Shown in pieces: positions 51,061 through 59,087 of a stretch of 63,178 nt of DNA (the stretch's first letter is position 1; every line of letters begins with the position of its first letter). Under the pieces are notes generated by a model. That model worked only from the letters and a program-made list of their open reading frames with translations. It made no database searches and was not told the DNA's origin. The stretch spans positions 1 to 63,178 of the forward strand of contig JASJAY010000004.1 of assembly GCA_030066775.1 (NCBI GenBank), written 5' to 3'. Both the position numbers and the translations under genes were made by a program. This stretch comes from Planctomycetota bacterium. GTDB lineage: Bacteria; Planctomycetota; PLA2; JAEUHO01.

Positions 51061-52734
51061 ATGTCCGCACACCGCCAGCTTGGCCAGATCCTCATCGAGA
51101 TGGGCGCGATCGACGATCGCAAGCTCCAGGAGGGCCTCGACTACCAGCGCCGGATCCCCGGCACGAAGATCGGCCAGGCGCTGCTCGCCCTCAACTTCAT
51201 CGACGAGATCCAGCTGACGAAGGCCCTCTGCCGCCAGTTCCGGCTGCCCTTCGTGGACCTCTCCCGCGCGCGCATCTCCGAGCAGGTGGCCGCGCTCGTC
51301 CCGGCCCAGGTCGTCCAGGACTTCGGGATCGTGCCCGTCAAGCTGGCCGAGGGGAAGCTGATCCTCGCCACCGACGACCCGATGGTCACCTTCACCCAGG
51401 ACGACCTGCGCTTCGTCCTCAATCGCGAGCTCGCCTTCGCGCTCACGCCCCCCTCCGCGCTGAACAACGTCCGCGCCGAGGCCTACGGGCTGGGGGAGAA
51501 GGTCGAGATCAAGCAGCGCAAGGCGGAGGAGGAGGAGGACGAGGACGCGCCGGTCATCCGGCTGGTCCACGAGATCCTCGAGCAGGCCCTCGCCCAGCGC
51601 GCATCGGACATCCACGTCGAGCCCCAGGTCGACCGCGTCCGCGTTCGCTACCGCGTGGACGGCGTGTGCTACGAGGCCCACTCCCTGGACCTCGACCTCG
51701 CCGGCCCCGTCATCACCCGCCTGAAGGTGATGGCGCGCATGGACATCTCCGAGCACCGCAAGCCCCAGGACGGCCGCATCGCCATCAAGCTCATGGGGCG
51801 GCCGATCGACCTGCGCGTCTCGCTCATCCCCGCCGCGACGGGCGAGCAGATCGTCATGCGCATCCTGGATCGCGAGGTCGGCCTCGTGAAGCTCGAGAAG
51901 CTGGGGTTCGTCGGCGATGACCGCGATCGCTTCGATCGCTGCATCAAGCGCCCGAACGGCATCTTCCTCGTCACGGGCCCCACGGGCTCGGGCAAGACGA
52001 CGACGCTCTACGCGGCGCTGACGTCGCTCAACAAGCCGAACGTCAAGATCATCACGGCCGAGAACCCGATCGAGTACCACCTGCCGGGCGTGAACCAGTC
52101 CGAGGTCCGGCACGGGATCGGGCTCGACTTCTCGCGCATCCTGCGCGCGATGCTGCGGCAGGCGCCCAACATCATCCTCGTCGGTGAGATCCGCGATGCC
52201 GAGACGGCCGAGATCGCGATCCAGGCGTCACTCACGGGCCACCTCGTCTTCTCGACGCTGCACACCAACGACGCCCCGTCCGCGCTGACGCGTCTGATCG
52301 ACATGGGGGTGAAGCCCTTCCTCGTGTCGACCGCGGTCATGGCCGTGCTCGCCCAGCGCCTCGTGCGGCGACTCTGCCTCACCTGCCGGCAGCCGCACGA
52401 TCCGCCCGACCACCTGCTGGCGGCGCTCGGCATGCGCCGGGAGGACATCCAGGGCCGCGAGATCTTCCGGGCGGTCGGCTGCAAGGAGTGCCGCTTCGAG
52501 GGCTACCGCGGTCGCGTGGGCATCTTCGAGATGTTCGTGATGGACCCGCAGATCCGCGAGGTCACCTATCGCGGCGGCAGCACCATGGAGATCCGCGAGC
52601 AGGCCCGCCTCTCGGGCGGCCTGCGCAGCCTCCGCGAGGACGGCATCCGCAAGGTCATGTCCGGCATGACGACCATCGAAGAGATCCTGCGCGTAGCTGG
52701 TTCCGAGATGGCCACCGCCGGCGCAGGGGTGTAA
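51061..52734 (+). CDS. pilB: Type IV pilus extension ATPase PilB (first copy)
   Basis: 557-residue cytoplasmic hexameric motor that powers pilus assembly. N-terminal MshEN-like domain (LGQILIEMGAIDDRKLQEGL onward), an acidic linker EEEEDEDA, then the ATPase core: RASDIHVEPQ, Walker A GPTGSGKTTT, Asp box VGEIRDAETAEIA, His box TLHTNDAPSALTRL, and a four-Cys zinc site (CLTC and CKEC). AGGAGGAGG lies 14 nt upstream of the ATG; the long upstream frame lies antisense to ppdK. First gene of pilB-pilT-pilB2-pilC. Confidence 0.93.
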   Translation: MSAHRQLGQILIEMGAIDDRKLQEGLDYQRRIPGTKIGQALLALNFIDEIQLTKALCRQFRLPFVDLSRARISEQVAALVPAQVVQDFGIVPVKLAEGKLILATDDPMVTFTQDDLRFVLNRELAFALTPPSALNNVRAEAYGLGEKVEIKQRKAEEEEDEDAPVIRLVHEILEQALAQRASDIHVEPQVDRVRVRYRVDGVCYEAHSLDLDLAGPVITRLKVMARMDISEHRKPQDGRIAIKLMGRPIDLRVSLIPAATGEQIVMRILDREVGLVKLEKLGFVGDDRDRFDRCIKRPNGIFLVTGPTGSGKTTTLYAALTSLNKPNVKIITAENPIEYHLPGVNQSEVRHGIGLDFSRILRAMLRQAPNIILVGEIRDAETAEIAIQASLTGHLVFSTLHTNDAPSALTRLIDMGVKPFLVSTAVMAVLAQRLVRRLCLTCRQPHDPPDHLLAALGMRREDIQGREIFRAVGCKECRFEGYRGRVGIFEMFVMDPQIREVTYRGGSTMEIREQARLSGGLRSLREDGIRKVMSGMTTIEEILRVAGSEMATAGAGV

Positions 52735-52791
52735 ACCAACCTTCCGGTCCCCGGCAACGAAGTAATCAGATTCAAGGAGCGTCCGAAGCCC

Positions 52792-53877
52792 ATGCCCTAC
52801 GCCGCCGGTGACATCCACCTGCTCTTCGACACCATGGTGCAGATGAACGCGAGCGACCTCCACATCACCGTGGGGCGTCCGCCCGTGCTGCGCTACAAGG
52901 GTGGGCTCAAGAACATCAAGGGCGACACGCTCACCGACGAGGACTGCAAGACCCTCATCTACGAGATCATGCCGGAGGGCAAGCAGAAGGAGTTCGAGGA
53001 GGTCGGCAGCGCCGACTTCGGCCACGCCCACGGCGAGCAGGCCCGCTTCCGCGTGGCGGTCTTCCAGCAGAAGCACAACCACGCGATGGTCTGCCGCCTG
53101 ATCCCGAACAAGCTGCTCACCTTCGATCAGATCGGCCTCAGTCAGGGCGTGGTCGACCTGCTCGAGCGGCCGCGCGGGCTGATGCTCGTCACCGGCCCGA
53201 CCGGCTCCGGCAAGACGACGACGCTGGCCACGATGGTCGACTACCTGAACGACCAGTTCGAGCACCACATCATCACGATCGAAGACCCGATCGAGTACTT
53301 CCACGATCACAAGAAGAGCCTCGTGAACCAGCGCGAGGTCGGCACCGACGTCCCGACCTTCGCCGAGGCCATCCGGCGCGCGCTGCGCGAGGACCCGGAC
53401 GTGATCCTGCTCGGCGAGATGCGCGATCTCGAGACGATCGCCACGGCCATCACCGCCGCCGAGACAGGTCACCTCGTGCTCGGCACGCTGCACACCACCG
53501 GCTCGGCACGCACGGTGGACCGCATCATCGACCAGTTCCCACCGGAGCAGCAGGAGATGGTGCGTGTGCAGCTCTCGGTGTCCTTGATCGGCGTCATCAG
53601 CCAGGTGCTGATGCCGCGCGCGGACGGCTCCGGCATGATCGCCGGGTTCGAGGTGATGGTCATGACGCCGGGCATCGAGAACCACATCCGCAAGGCGGAG
53701 ACGTTCAAGATCCCGAGCGCCATCCAGACCGGCCGCAACAAGGGCATGTACCTGCTCGACGACCACCTCACCGAGCTCTACGAGGCAGGCAAGATCGACG
53801 CGACGCAGGCGCTGCTCAAGTGCCAGAACCCCCGGGCCATGCGCGAGCGGCTCGGGATCTTCGACGAGGCGGAGTAG
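52792..53877 (+). CDS. pilT: Type IV pilus retraction ATPase PilT
   Basis: 361-residue motor that depolymerises pili. Starts with the PilT-type N-terminal domain (FDTMVQMNASDLHITVGRPP), Walker A GPTGSGKTTT, Asp box LGEMRDLETIATAITAAETG, and the PilT-specific AIQTGRNKGM loop; no four-Cys zinc site, which separates it from PilB. AAGGAG precedes the start. Second gene of the operon. Confidence 0.96.
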   Translation: MPYAAGDIHLLFDTMVQMNASDLHITVGRPPVLRYKGGLKNIKGDTLTDEDCKTLIYEIMPEGKQKEFEEVGSADFGHAHGEQARFRVAVFQQKHNHAMVCRLIPNKLLTFDQIGLSQGVVDLLERPRGLMLVTGPTGSGKTTTLATMVDYLNDQFEHHIITIEDPIEYFHDHKKSLVNQREVGTDVPTFAEAIRRALREDPDVILLGEMRDLETIATAITAAETGHLVLGTLHTTGSARTVDRIIDQFPPEQQEMVRVQLSVSLIGVISQVLMPRADGSGMIAGFEVMVMTPGIENHIRKAETFKIPSAIQTGRNKGMYLLDDHLTELYEAGKIDATQALLKCQNPRAMRERLGIFDEAE

Positions 53878-53887
53878 GGAGCACGGC

Positions 53888-55615
53888 GTGGCCAACAACT
53901 GGCGCTACGAGCGAACGAAGAAGCTGATCGGCCAGATCCTCAAGGAGATGAAGGCCGTCCACGAGGGCATGATCCAGGAGGCCCTGGCCGTCCAGCGTGA
54001 AGAGGGCGGCCAGATCGGGCAGATCCTGATCCGCCTCGGCCATCTGGACAACGGGACGCTGCAGATGGCCCTGGCGCGGCAGGCGGGGCTCGAGATCTAC
54101 GACCTCACCCAGGTGCACTTCACCGAGGAGCTGCTCGACAGCATCGACGCCAACACGGCCAAGATGTTCTGCTGCATCCCCGTGAAGATGGAGCCGGGCA
54201 AGCTGACGGTGGCGCTGGGCAACCCGCAGAACACCGCGCTGCTCGACGACCTGCGCTTCATGACGGGCGGCGAGGTCGAGGGCGTGCTCGCCCCCGAGTC
54301 CGAGATCCAGAAGCTCGTCGACCAGCACTACGGCGAGTCCAAGGACAGCATGGCGGAGCTCGTCGACTCCGTCGTGTCGGAGATGGGCGGGCCCACCGCG
54401 CCGCGGCGCGCCGGTAGCGTGGACCTGGCCGACACCGAGGCGATGGCGAACTCGCCGCCGGTGATCAAGCTCCTGCAGTACATCCTCTTCCAGGCGATCC
54501 GCGACCGCGCCTCGGACATCCACCTCGAGCCCTTCGAGGGCGAGTTCAAGATCCGGTACCGCGTCGACGGCGCGCTGTACGAGCTCGAGGCGCCGCCGCT
54601 GCACCTCTCGCTGCCGCTCATCAGCCGCGTCAAGGTCATGTCGGGGCTGGACATCGCGGAGACACGTCTGCCGCAGGACGGCCGCATCGAGATCAGCATC
54701 GCGGGTCGACCGGTCGATCTCCGTGTGAGCACGCTGCCGACGATGTATGGCGAGTCGTGCGTGATCCGTGTGCTCGACCGCTCCGTCGTGTCGCTCGACC
54801 TCGGCAACGTGGGTCTGCGCGAGCAGGACCTGAAGGTGGTGGAGCACCTGATCAAGCTCCCGCACGGCATCGTGCTCGTGACGGGCCCGACCGGCTCCGG
54901 CAAGACGACGACGCTCTACTCCGCGCTCAACTTCGCGAACGACGTGGGCATCAAGATCATCACGACCGAGGACCCGGTCGAGTACGAGCTCGACGGGATC
55001 TCGCAGATCCAGGTCAACGAGGAGATCGGCGTCACCTACGCCAACTGCCTGCGCGCGATCCTGCGCCAGGACCCGGACATGATCCTGGTCGGCGAGATCC
55101 GCGACCTCGAGACGGCCCAGATCGCCGTCGAGGCCGCGCTGACCGGCCACGTCGTCTTCTCGACGCTCCACACCAACGACGCCCCGCAGGCCGTGACCCG
55201 CATGCTCGACCTCGGGATCGAGAGCTTCCTCGTCACCGCCACCGTCGAAGCGATCATCGCCCAGCGGCTCGTGCGCCGGATCTGCGACTACTGCAAGGTG
55301 TTCTACGAGCCGGGCTCCGACGTGCTGATGGAGCTCGACCTCAGCGACGCGGACCTCCAGGGCAAGCGATTTGCGTACGGGAAGGGCTGTGCCCGCTGCA
55401 ACGGCACCGGATACAAGGGGCGAACGGCCATTTTCGAGATGATGATCATGAGCGATGCGCTGCGGCAGATGATCCTGGAGGGCAAGTCGTCCGACCTGCT
55501 CCGGGACCAGGCCCGGCGCGAGGGCATGCGCACGCTGCGCGAGTCCGGGCTCCTGGCGATCTTCGACGGCGTCACCACCGTCGAAGAGGTCATCCGCGAG
55601 TCGATCACCGTCTGA
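53888..55615 (+). CDS. Second PilB/GspE-type assembly ATPase
   Basis: 575 residues, GTG start with AGGGAG upstream, 10 nt after pilT. It has an MshEN-like N-terminal domain (IGQILKEMKAVHEGMIQEAL, then IGQILIRLGHL), the ATPase core with ASDIHLEP, Walker A GPTGSGKTTT, VGEIRDLETAQIA, TLHTNDAPQAVTRM, and the zinc site (CDYC and CARC). It is a distinct paralogue of the first pilB, with longer N-terminal part. It could drive assembly of a second pilin or a type II secretion pseudopilus, or form a mixed motor. No type II secretion genes are in the window. Confidence 0.92.
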   Translation: MANNWRYERTKKLIGQILKEMKAVHEGMIQEALAVQREEGGQIGQILIRLGHLDNGTLQMALARQAGLEIYDLTQVHFTEELLDSIDANTAKMFCCIPVKMEPGKLTVALGNPQNTALLDDLRFMTGGEVEGVLAPESEIQKLVDQHYGESKDSMAELVDSVVSEMGGPTAPRRAGSVDLADTEAMANSPPVIKLLQYILFQAIRDRASDIHLEPFEGEFKIRYRVDGALYELEAPPLHLSLPLISRVKVMSGLDIAETRLPQDGRIEISIAGRPVDLRVSTLPTMYGESCVIRVLDRSVVSLDLGNVGLREQDLKVVEHLIKLPHGIVLVTGPTGSGKTTTLYSALNFANDVGIKIITTEDPVEYELDGISQIQVNEEIGVTYANCLRAILRQDPDMILVGEIRDLETAQIAVEAALTGHVVFSTLHTNDAPQAVTRMLDLGIESFLVTATVEAIIAQRLVRRICDYCKVFYEPGSDVLMELDLSDADLQGKRFAYGKGCARCNGTGYKGRTAIFEMMIMSDALRQMILEGKSSDLLRDQARREGMRTLRESGLLAIFDGVTTVEEVIRESITV

Positions 55616-55638
55616 CGAGAGAGTAGGGAAGCAGGACC

Positions 55639-56805
55639 ATGCCCAAGATCACTGCGGGTCAACAGGACAAGGGACGCGCCCGGGGCCGGGCCACGGGCCG
55701 CGGCGGCGCCCAGGCGGCACCGGCTGCGCCCCGGAAGAAGTCCCTCGGACGAGCGCGGGTCTCGACCAAGGCGCTCACGCAGTTCACGACCCAGCTCTCC
55801 ACGCTCCAGGACGCGGGCCTGCCGATCGTGCGCAGCCTCAAGATCCTCGAAGGCCAGATGGACAAGGGGCCCTTCAAGAGCGTGGTCGGCGAGGTCACGG
55901 AGGAGGTCGAGTCGGGCTCGCCGCTCTCCGACAGCCTCGCCAAGCACCCGACCGTCTTCGACAACCTCTACACCAACATGGTCAAGGCCGGCGAGGCCGG
56001 CGGCGTGCTGGACGTCATCCTCTCGCGTCTCGCAGGCTTCCTGGAGAAGGCCGAGCGCCTGCGCAAGCGCATCAAGGGCGCGATGATCTACCCGGCCGTG
56101 GTCTTCACGGTCACGATGCTGATCCTGCTCCTGATCATGATCTTCGTCGTCCCGAAGTTCGAGCAGGTCTTCAAGCAGATGCCGCAGCTCGGCGAGCTGC
56201 CGCAGCTGACCCAGGCGCTGCAGGCCTTCTCGCGGTTCCTGCTCGAGAGCTGGTACGTGGTCCTGCTCGGGATCATCGTGATCGTCTTCGGGTTGAAGCT
56301 CTTGTTCGCCACGAAGGGCGGCAAACGCTTCTGGCACCGCCTGAAGATGAACATCCCGATCGTCGGCCCGCTCGTGCGCAAGATCGTCGTGGCGCGCTTC
56401 AGCCGCACGTTCGGCACGCTCATCGCCTCCGGTGTCCCGATCCTCGAGGCGCTCGACATCTGCAAGCACACCGCCGGCAACGTGATCATGGAAGAGGCGC
56501 TCATCAGCGTGCACGAGTCGATCTCGGAGGGCGGCACGATCGCCGAGCCGCTCGGCGAGAGCGGCATCTTCGACGACATCGTCGTGAACATGATCGACGT
56601 CGGCGAGGAGACGGGTGAGCTCGACAAGATGCTCATCCGCGTCGCGGACAACTACGACGAAGAGGTCGACGTGGCCGTCGGCGCGCTCGTCTCCGTGATC
56701 GAGCCGATCCTGATCGTCTTCATGGGCGGCGCGGTCTTCCTGATCGTGCTCGGCCTGTTCCTGCCGCTGCTCAAGATCATCGAGGGCCTCGAGAGCGGCC
56801 TCTAG
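55639..56805 (+). CDS. pilC: Type IV pilus inner-membrane platform protein PilC
   Basis: 388 residues, GspF/PilC family. Basic, Gly/Ala-rich N-terminus (about 1-45), then two cytoplasmic GspF domains (FTTQLSTLQDAGLPIVRSLKILEG; FSRTFGTLIASGVPILEALDI) with transmembrane segments at about 150-175, 210-235 and 353-380. It is the platform on which PilB and PilT act. Last gene of the motor operon; no pilin, PilM-Q or prepilin peptidase follows. Confidence 0.94.
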   Translation: MPKITAGQQDKGRARGRATGRGGAQAAPAAPRKKSLGRARVSTKALTQFTTQLSTLQDAGLPIVRSLKILEGQMDKGPFKSVVGEVTEEVESGSPLSDSLAKHPTVFDNLYTNMVKAGEAGGVLDVILSRLAGFLEKAERLRKRIKGAMIYPAVVFTVTMLILLLIMIFVVPKFEQVFKQMPQLGELPQLTQALQAFSRFLLESWYVVLLGIIVIVFGLKLLFATKGGKRFWHRLKMNIPIVGPLVRKIVVARFSRTFGTLIASGVPILEALDICKHTAGNVIMEEALISVHESISEGGTIAEPLGESGIFDDIVVNMIDVGEETGELDKMLIRVADNYDEEVDVAVGALVSVIEPILIVFMGGAVFLIVLGLFLPLLKIIEGLESGL

Positions 56806-56961
56806 GCCGGACGGCGTAGGACCTTACGTCTGCCTGAGCGGCCGATTCGCCGCAGCACCGGCCGTGTCCGGGCTGCCGGAGCGATTCCCGTGGCCGGGCG
56901 TGCATCCTCCGATAGGCTGCGATAGGGCCTTCCGGAGCTTCGCCACCTCATTCCCAACCGC

Positions 56962-58638
56962 ATGCGACCCCGCCACGCGCCCCTGCTCGTCTCGGCCCGC
57001 CTCGGCCTCACCCTGATCGCCGCCCTGGCGCTCTCGGGGTCCCTCGCCGCCTGTGGTGGTGGGGGCGGCGGCGGGGGCCCCCCCGTGCCCGTCGCCGGCA
57101 CGTGCGTGACGGGCAACGGGCCGCCCGTGACGGTCGACGGAACCGTGCTCTACGAGCGCCTGACCCTGACCTCGGGCGTCGGGCTGACGCTGCCCCTGAT
57201 CACGCGGCCGGCCCGGTTCGTCGACGTGGAGGTGCGCGTCGCGGGGGCGGGCACCTGCTACGGCCGCACCAGCACCGACGCGAGCGGGGCCTACAGCATC
57301 ACCGTGATGCCGCCGGCGGGCTCGACCCTCGAGGTCGTGGCCTTCTCGCGCACCTTGGCTGACGCCGGCCGCGACGTGATCGTGCACAACGCCATCCCGC
57401 CGGCGTCCGCCGTGCACGGCACCGGCGACGCCTTCTTCCACGTGTCGACGGCCTTCGCCGCGACCGGCAGCCCCACGGTCGACCTGACGGTGCCGTACAA
57501 CCCCGGCACGTCCAACCGGCCCTCGATCGGCTTCGGCGTGCTCGACACGATCCTCACCTGCCTCGACAAGGTCCAGGCCACGCCCGGCGCCGGCACCCTG
57601 CCGCGCTGCGACGTCTACACGAGCCTCGGCAACAACTTCGCCATCGGCACGAGCAACTACAGCCGCGTGCGCGAGCTGCTCGCGATCGCCGGCGGTGCGG
57701 CCGGCAACTTGGACGCGAGCGATACCGACTACTTCGACGAGAGCGTCGTCGCGCACGAGTTCCACCACTTCGTCGAGGACCACCTGAGCCACAGCGTCAC
57801 GCGCGGCGGCTTCCACTCGCTGGCCGAGCTGATCTTCGCGGGGTTCGCGTTCAGCGAGGGCATGGCGAGCGCCTTCGGCAACCTCTGCATCGGGACGCCG
57901 GCGTACATCGACTCGACCAACACCTCGGGCGGGCTGCTGGGGGAGTGGGACGTCGACGTCTACGGCGGCACACAGCCCCTCGGGATCGGCGGCGAGGTCA
58001 CCGTGTTCGAGGTCATGTACGACCTCGGCGACGGCGGCCCGGGCAACCCCGCCGACACGGACGGCGATGCGATCGGCCTGCCGATCAGCGAGCTCTACCA
58101 GGCGTACTTCAGCTTCAACCAGGCCGCGGATGCGCCGTACATCGGGCTGTTCCTCGACCGCCTCGTGGCGATCTCGCCGACCCTCACGACGGGCGCCGTG
58201 ACGACGCTCCTGGCCGGCACGCCGGGCGATCCCGGCGGGCAGGCGATCTCGTATCCGCTGACGGGGAGCGACGTCTGGCCGATCCCGCTGGCCGTCCCCT
58301 CGAGCCCCTCGGGCACCGCCGACTCGACGTTCGGCGTGAACAAGAACCGCTGCAACGGGATCGACTCGGTCATCTGGTACCGGCTCAGCCTGCCGTCCGC
58401 GCAGACCGTCACGCTCTCGCTGACGATGACGCCGCTCAGCGGCACCGGCAACCTCGACCTGTTCCTCTCGAACAACGCGACGCCGTTCACGCCGCTCGCG
58501 TTCAGCAACAACGCCGGCACGACGGCCGAGCAGATCGGCCCGATCAACCTGCCTGCCGGCGAGTACCTCGTCCGCGTCGAGGCCACGGACTGCCTGGGGG
58601 CAGGCGTGGCCGCGAGCTTCACCCTGACCGCCAACTAG
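56962..58638 (+). CDS. Lipoprotein with a zinc-metalloprotease motif and a PPC-like domain
   Basis: 558 residues. Lipobox SGSLAAC followed by a Gly run (Cys about residue 31). A carboxypeptidase-regulatory-like beta domain (about 70-130, VRVAGAGTCYGRTSTDASGA) precedes the catalytic region with HEFHH (His265-Glu266-His269) and Glu299 in FSEGMASAFG, consistent with a gluzincin-type HExxH...E site. The C-terminal ~110 residues (NLDLFLSN, LPAGEYLVRVEA) resemble a pre-peptidase C-terminal (PPC) beta-sandwich. Peptidase activity is inferred, not demonstrated; no recognised family. Confidence 0.75.
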   Translation: MRPRHAPLLVSARLGLTLIAALALSGSLAACGGGGGGGGPPVPVAGTCVTGNGPPVTVDGTVLYERLTLTSGVGLTLPLITRPARFVDVEVRVAGAGTCYGRTSTDASGAYSITVMPPAGSTLEVVAFSRTLADAGRDVIVHNAIPPASAVHGTGDAFFHVSTAFAATGSPTVDLTVPYNPGTSNRPSIGFGVLDTILTCLDKVQATPGAGTLPRCDVYTSLGNNFAIGTSNYSRVRELLAIAGGAAGNLDASDTDYFDESVVAHEFHHFVEDHLSHSVTRGGFHSLAELIFAGFAFSEGMASAFGNLCIGTPAYIDSTNTSGGLLGEWDVDVYGGTQPLGIGGEVTVFEVMYDLGDGGPGNPADTDGDAIGLPISELYQAYFSFNQAADAPYIGLFLDRLVAISPTLTTGAVTTLLAGTPGDPGGQAISYPLTGSDVWPIPLAVPSSPSGTADSTFGVNKNRCNGIDSVIWYRLSLPSAQTVTLSLTMTPLSGTGNLDLFLSNNATPFTPLAFSNNAGTTAEQIGPINLPAGEYLVRVEATDCLGAGVAASFTLTAN

Positions 58639-58655
58639 CTGGACCTGCACCGACC

Positions 58656-59084
58656 GTGACCCATCGCACCCTCGTCCTCGCCCTGGGCCTCCTGCTCGTC
58701 GCCGCCTGCGGCGATGCGCCGCGTGACGGTGCGACGTCGGTTCGCGAGCCGGGCGTGCAAGGCAAGCCGAACCCCGCACTCGGGCAGATCGCCTGTGCGA
58801 TCGTCGAGCGGCCGGCGCCGGATCGCGCGGTGATCGAGGCCGAGTGGTCCCTCGGCGCGGATGTGATGGGCTGCGAGATCGTGCTCGAGCTGCCGGAGGG
58901 CGCGGTGCTGGTCGACGGCGAGCGGGCGACGGCCGTCCAGGCGGGCCAGACCACAGGCCGCACGCGCTGGACCGTCGGCTTCCCCACGGGGCGCACGCTC
59001 GACGCGGTCGTGCGCCTCTGCGGCACGACCGCGGGCGGCTTCCGGATCACCGAGGCCTACGCGCGGCTCGGCAGTGAGCGCTAA
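58656..59084 (+). CDS. Small lipoprotein, unknown function
   Basis: 142 residues, GTG start 17 nt after the metalloprotease-like gene. Lipobox LLLVAAC-G (Cys about 17), then a compact beta-rich domain (EAEWSLGADVMGCEIVLELPEGA; TRWTVGFPTGRT). It probably shares the transcript of its neighbour. Its stop is 3 nt from the converging acyl-CoA dehydrogenase stop. Confidence 0.7.
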   Translation: MTHRTLVLALGLLLVAACGDAPRDGATSVREPGVQGKPNPALGQIACAIVERPAPDRAVIEAEWSLGADVMGCEIVLELPEGAVLVDGERATAVQAGQTTGRTRWTVGFPTGRTLDAVVRLCGTTAGGFRITEAYARLGSER

Positions 59085-59087
59085 GGC

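Noticed and set aside
45425..51920. Two very long plus-strand open frames (about 1000 and 1185 codons)
   Set aside because: They lie antisense to the UnbV and PPDK genes and have Arg/Ala/Val-biased, motif-free sequence; such frames are expected at about 70% GC.
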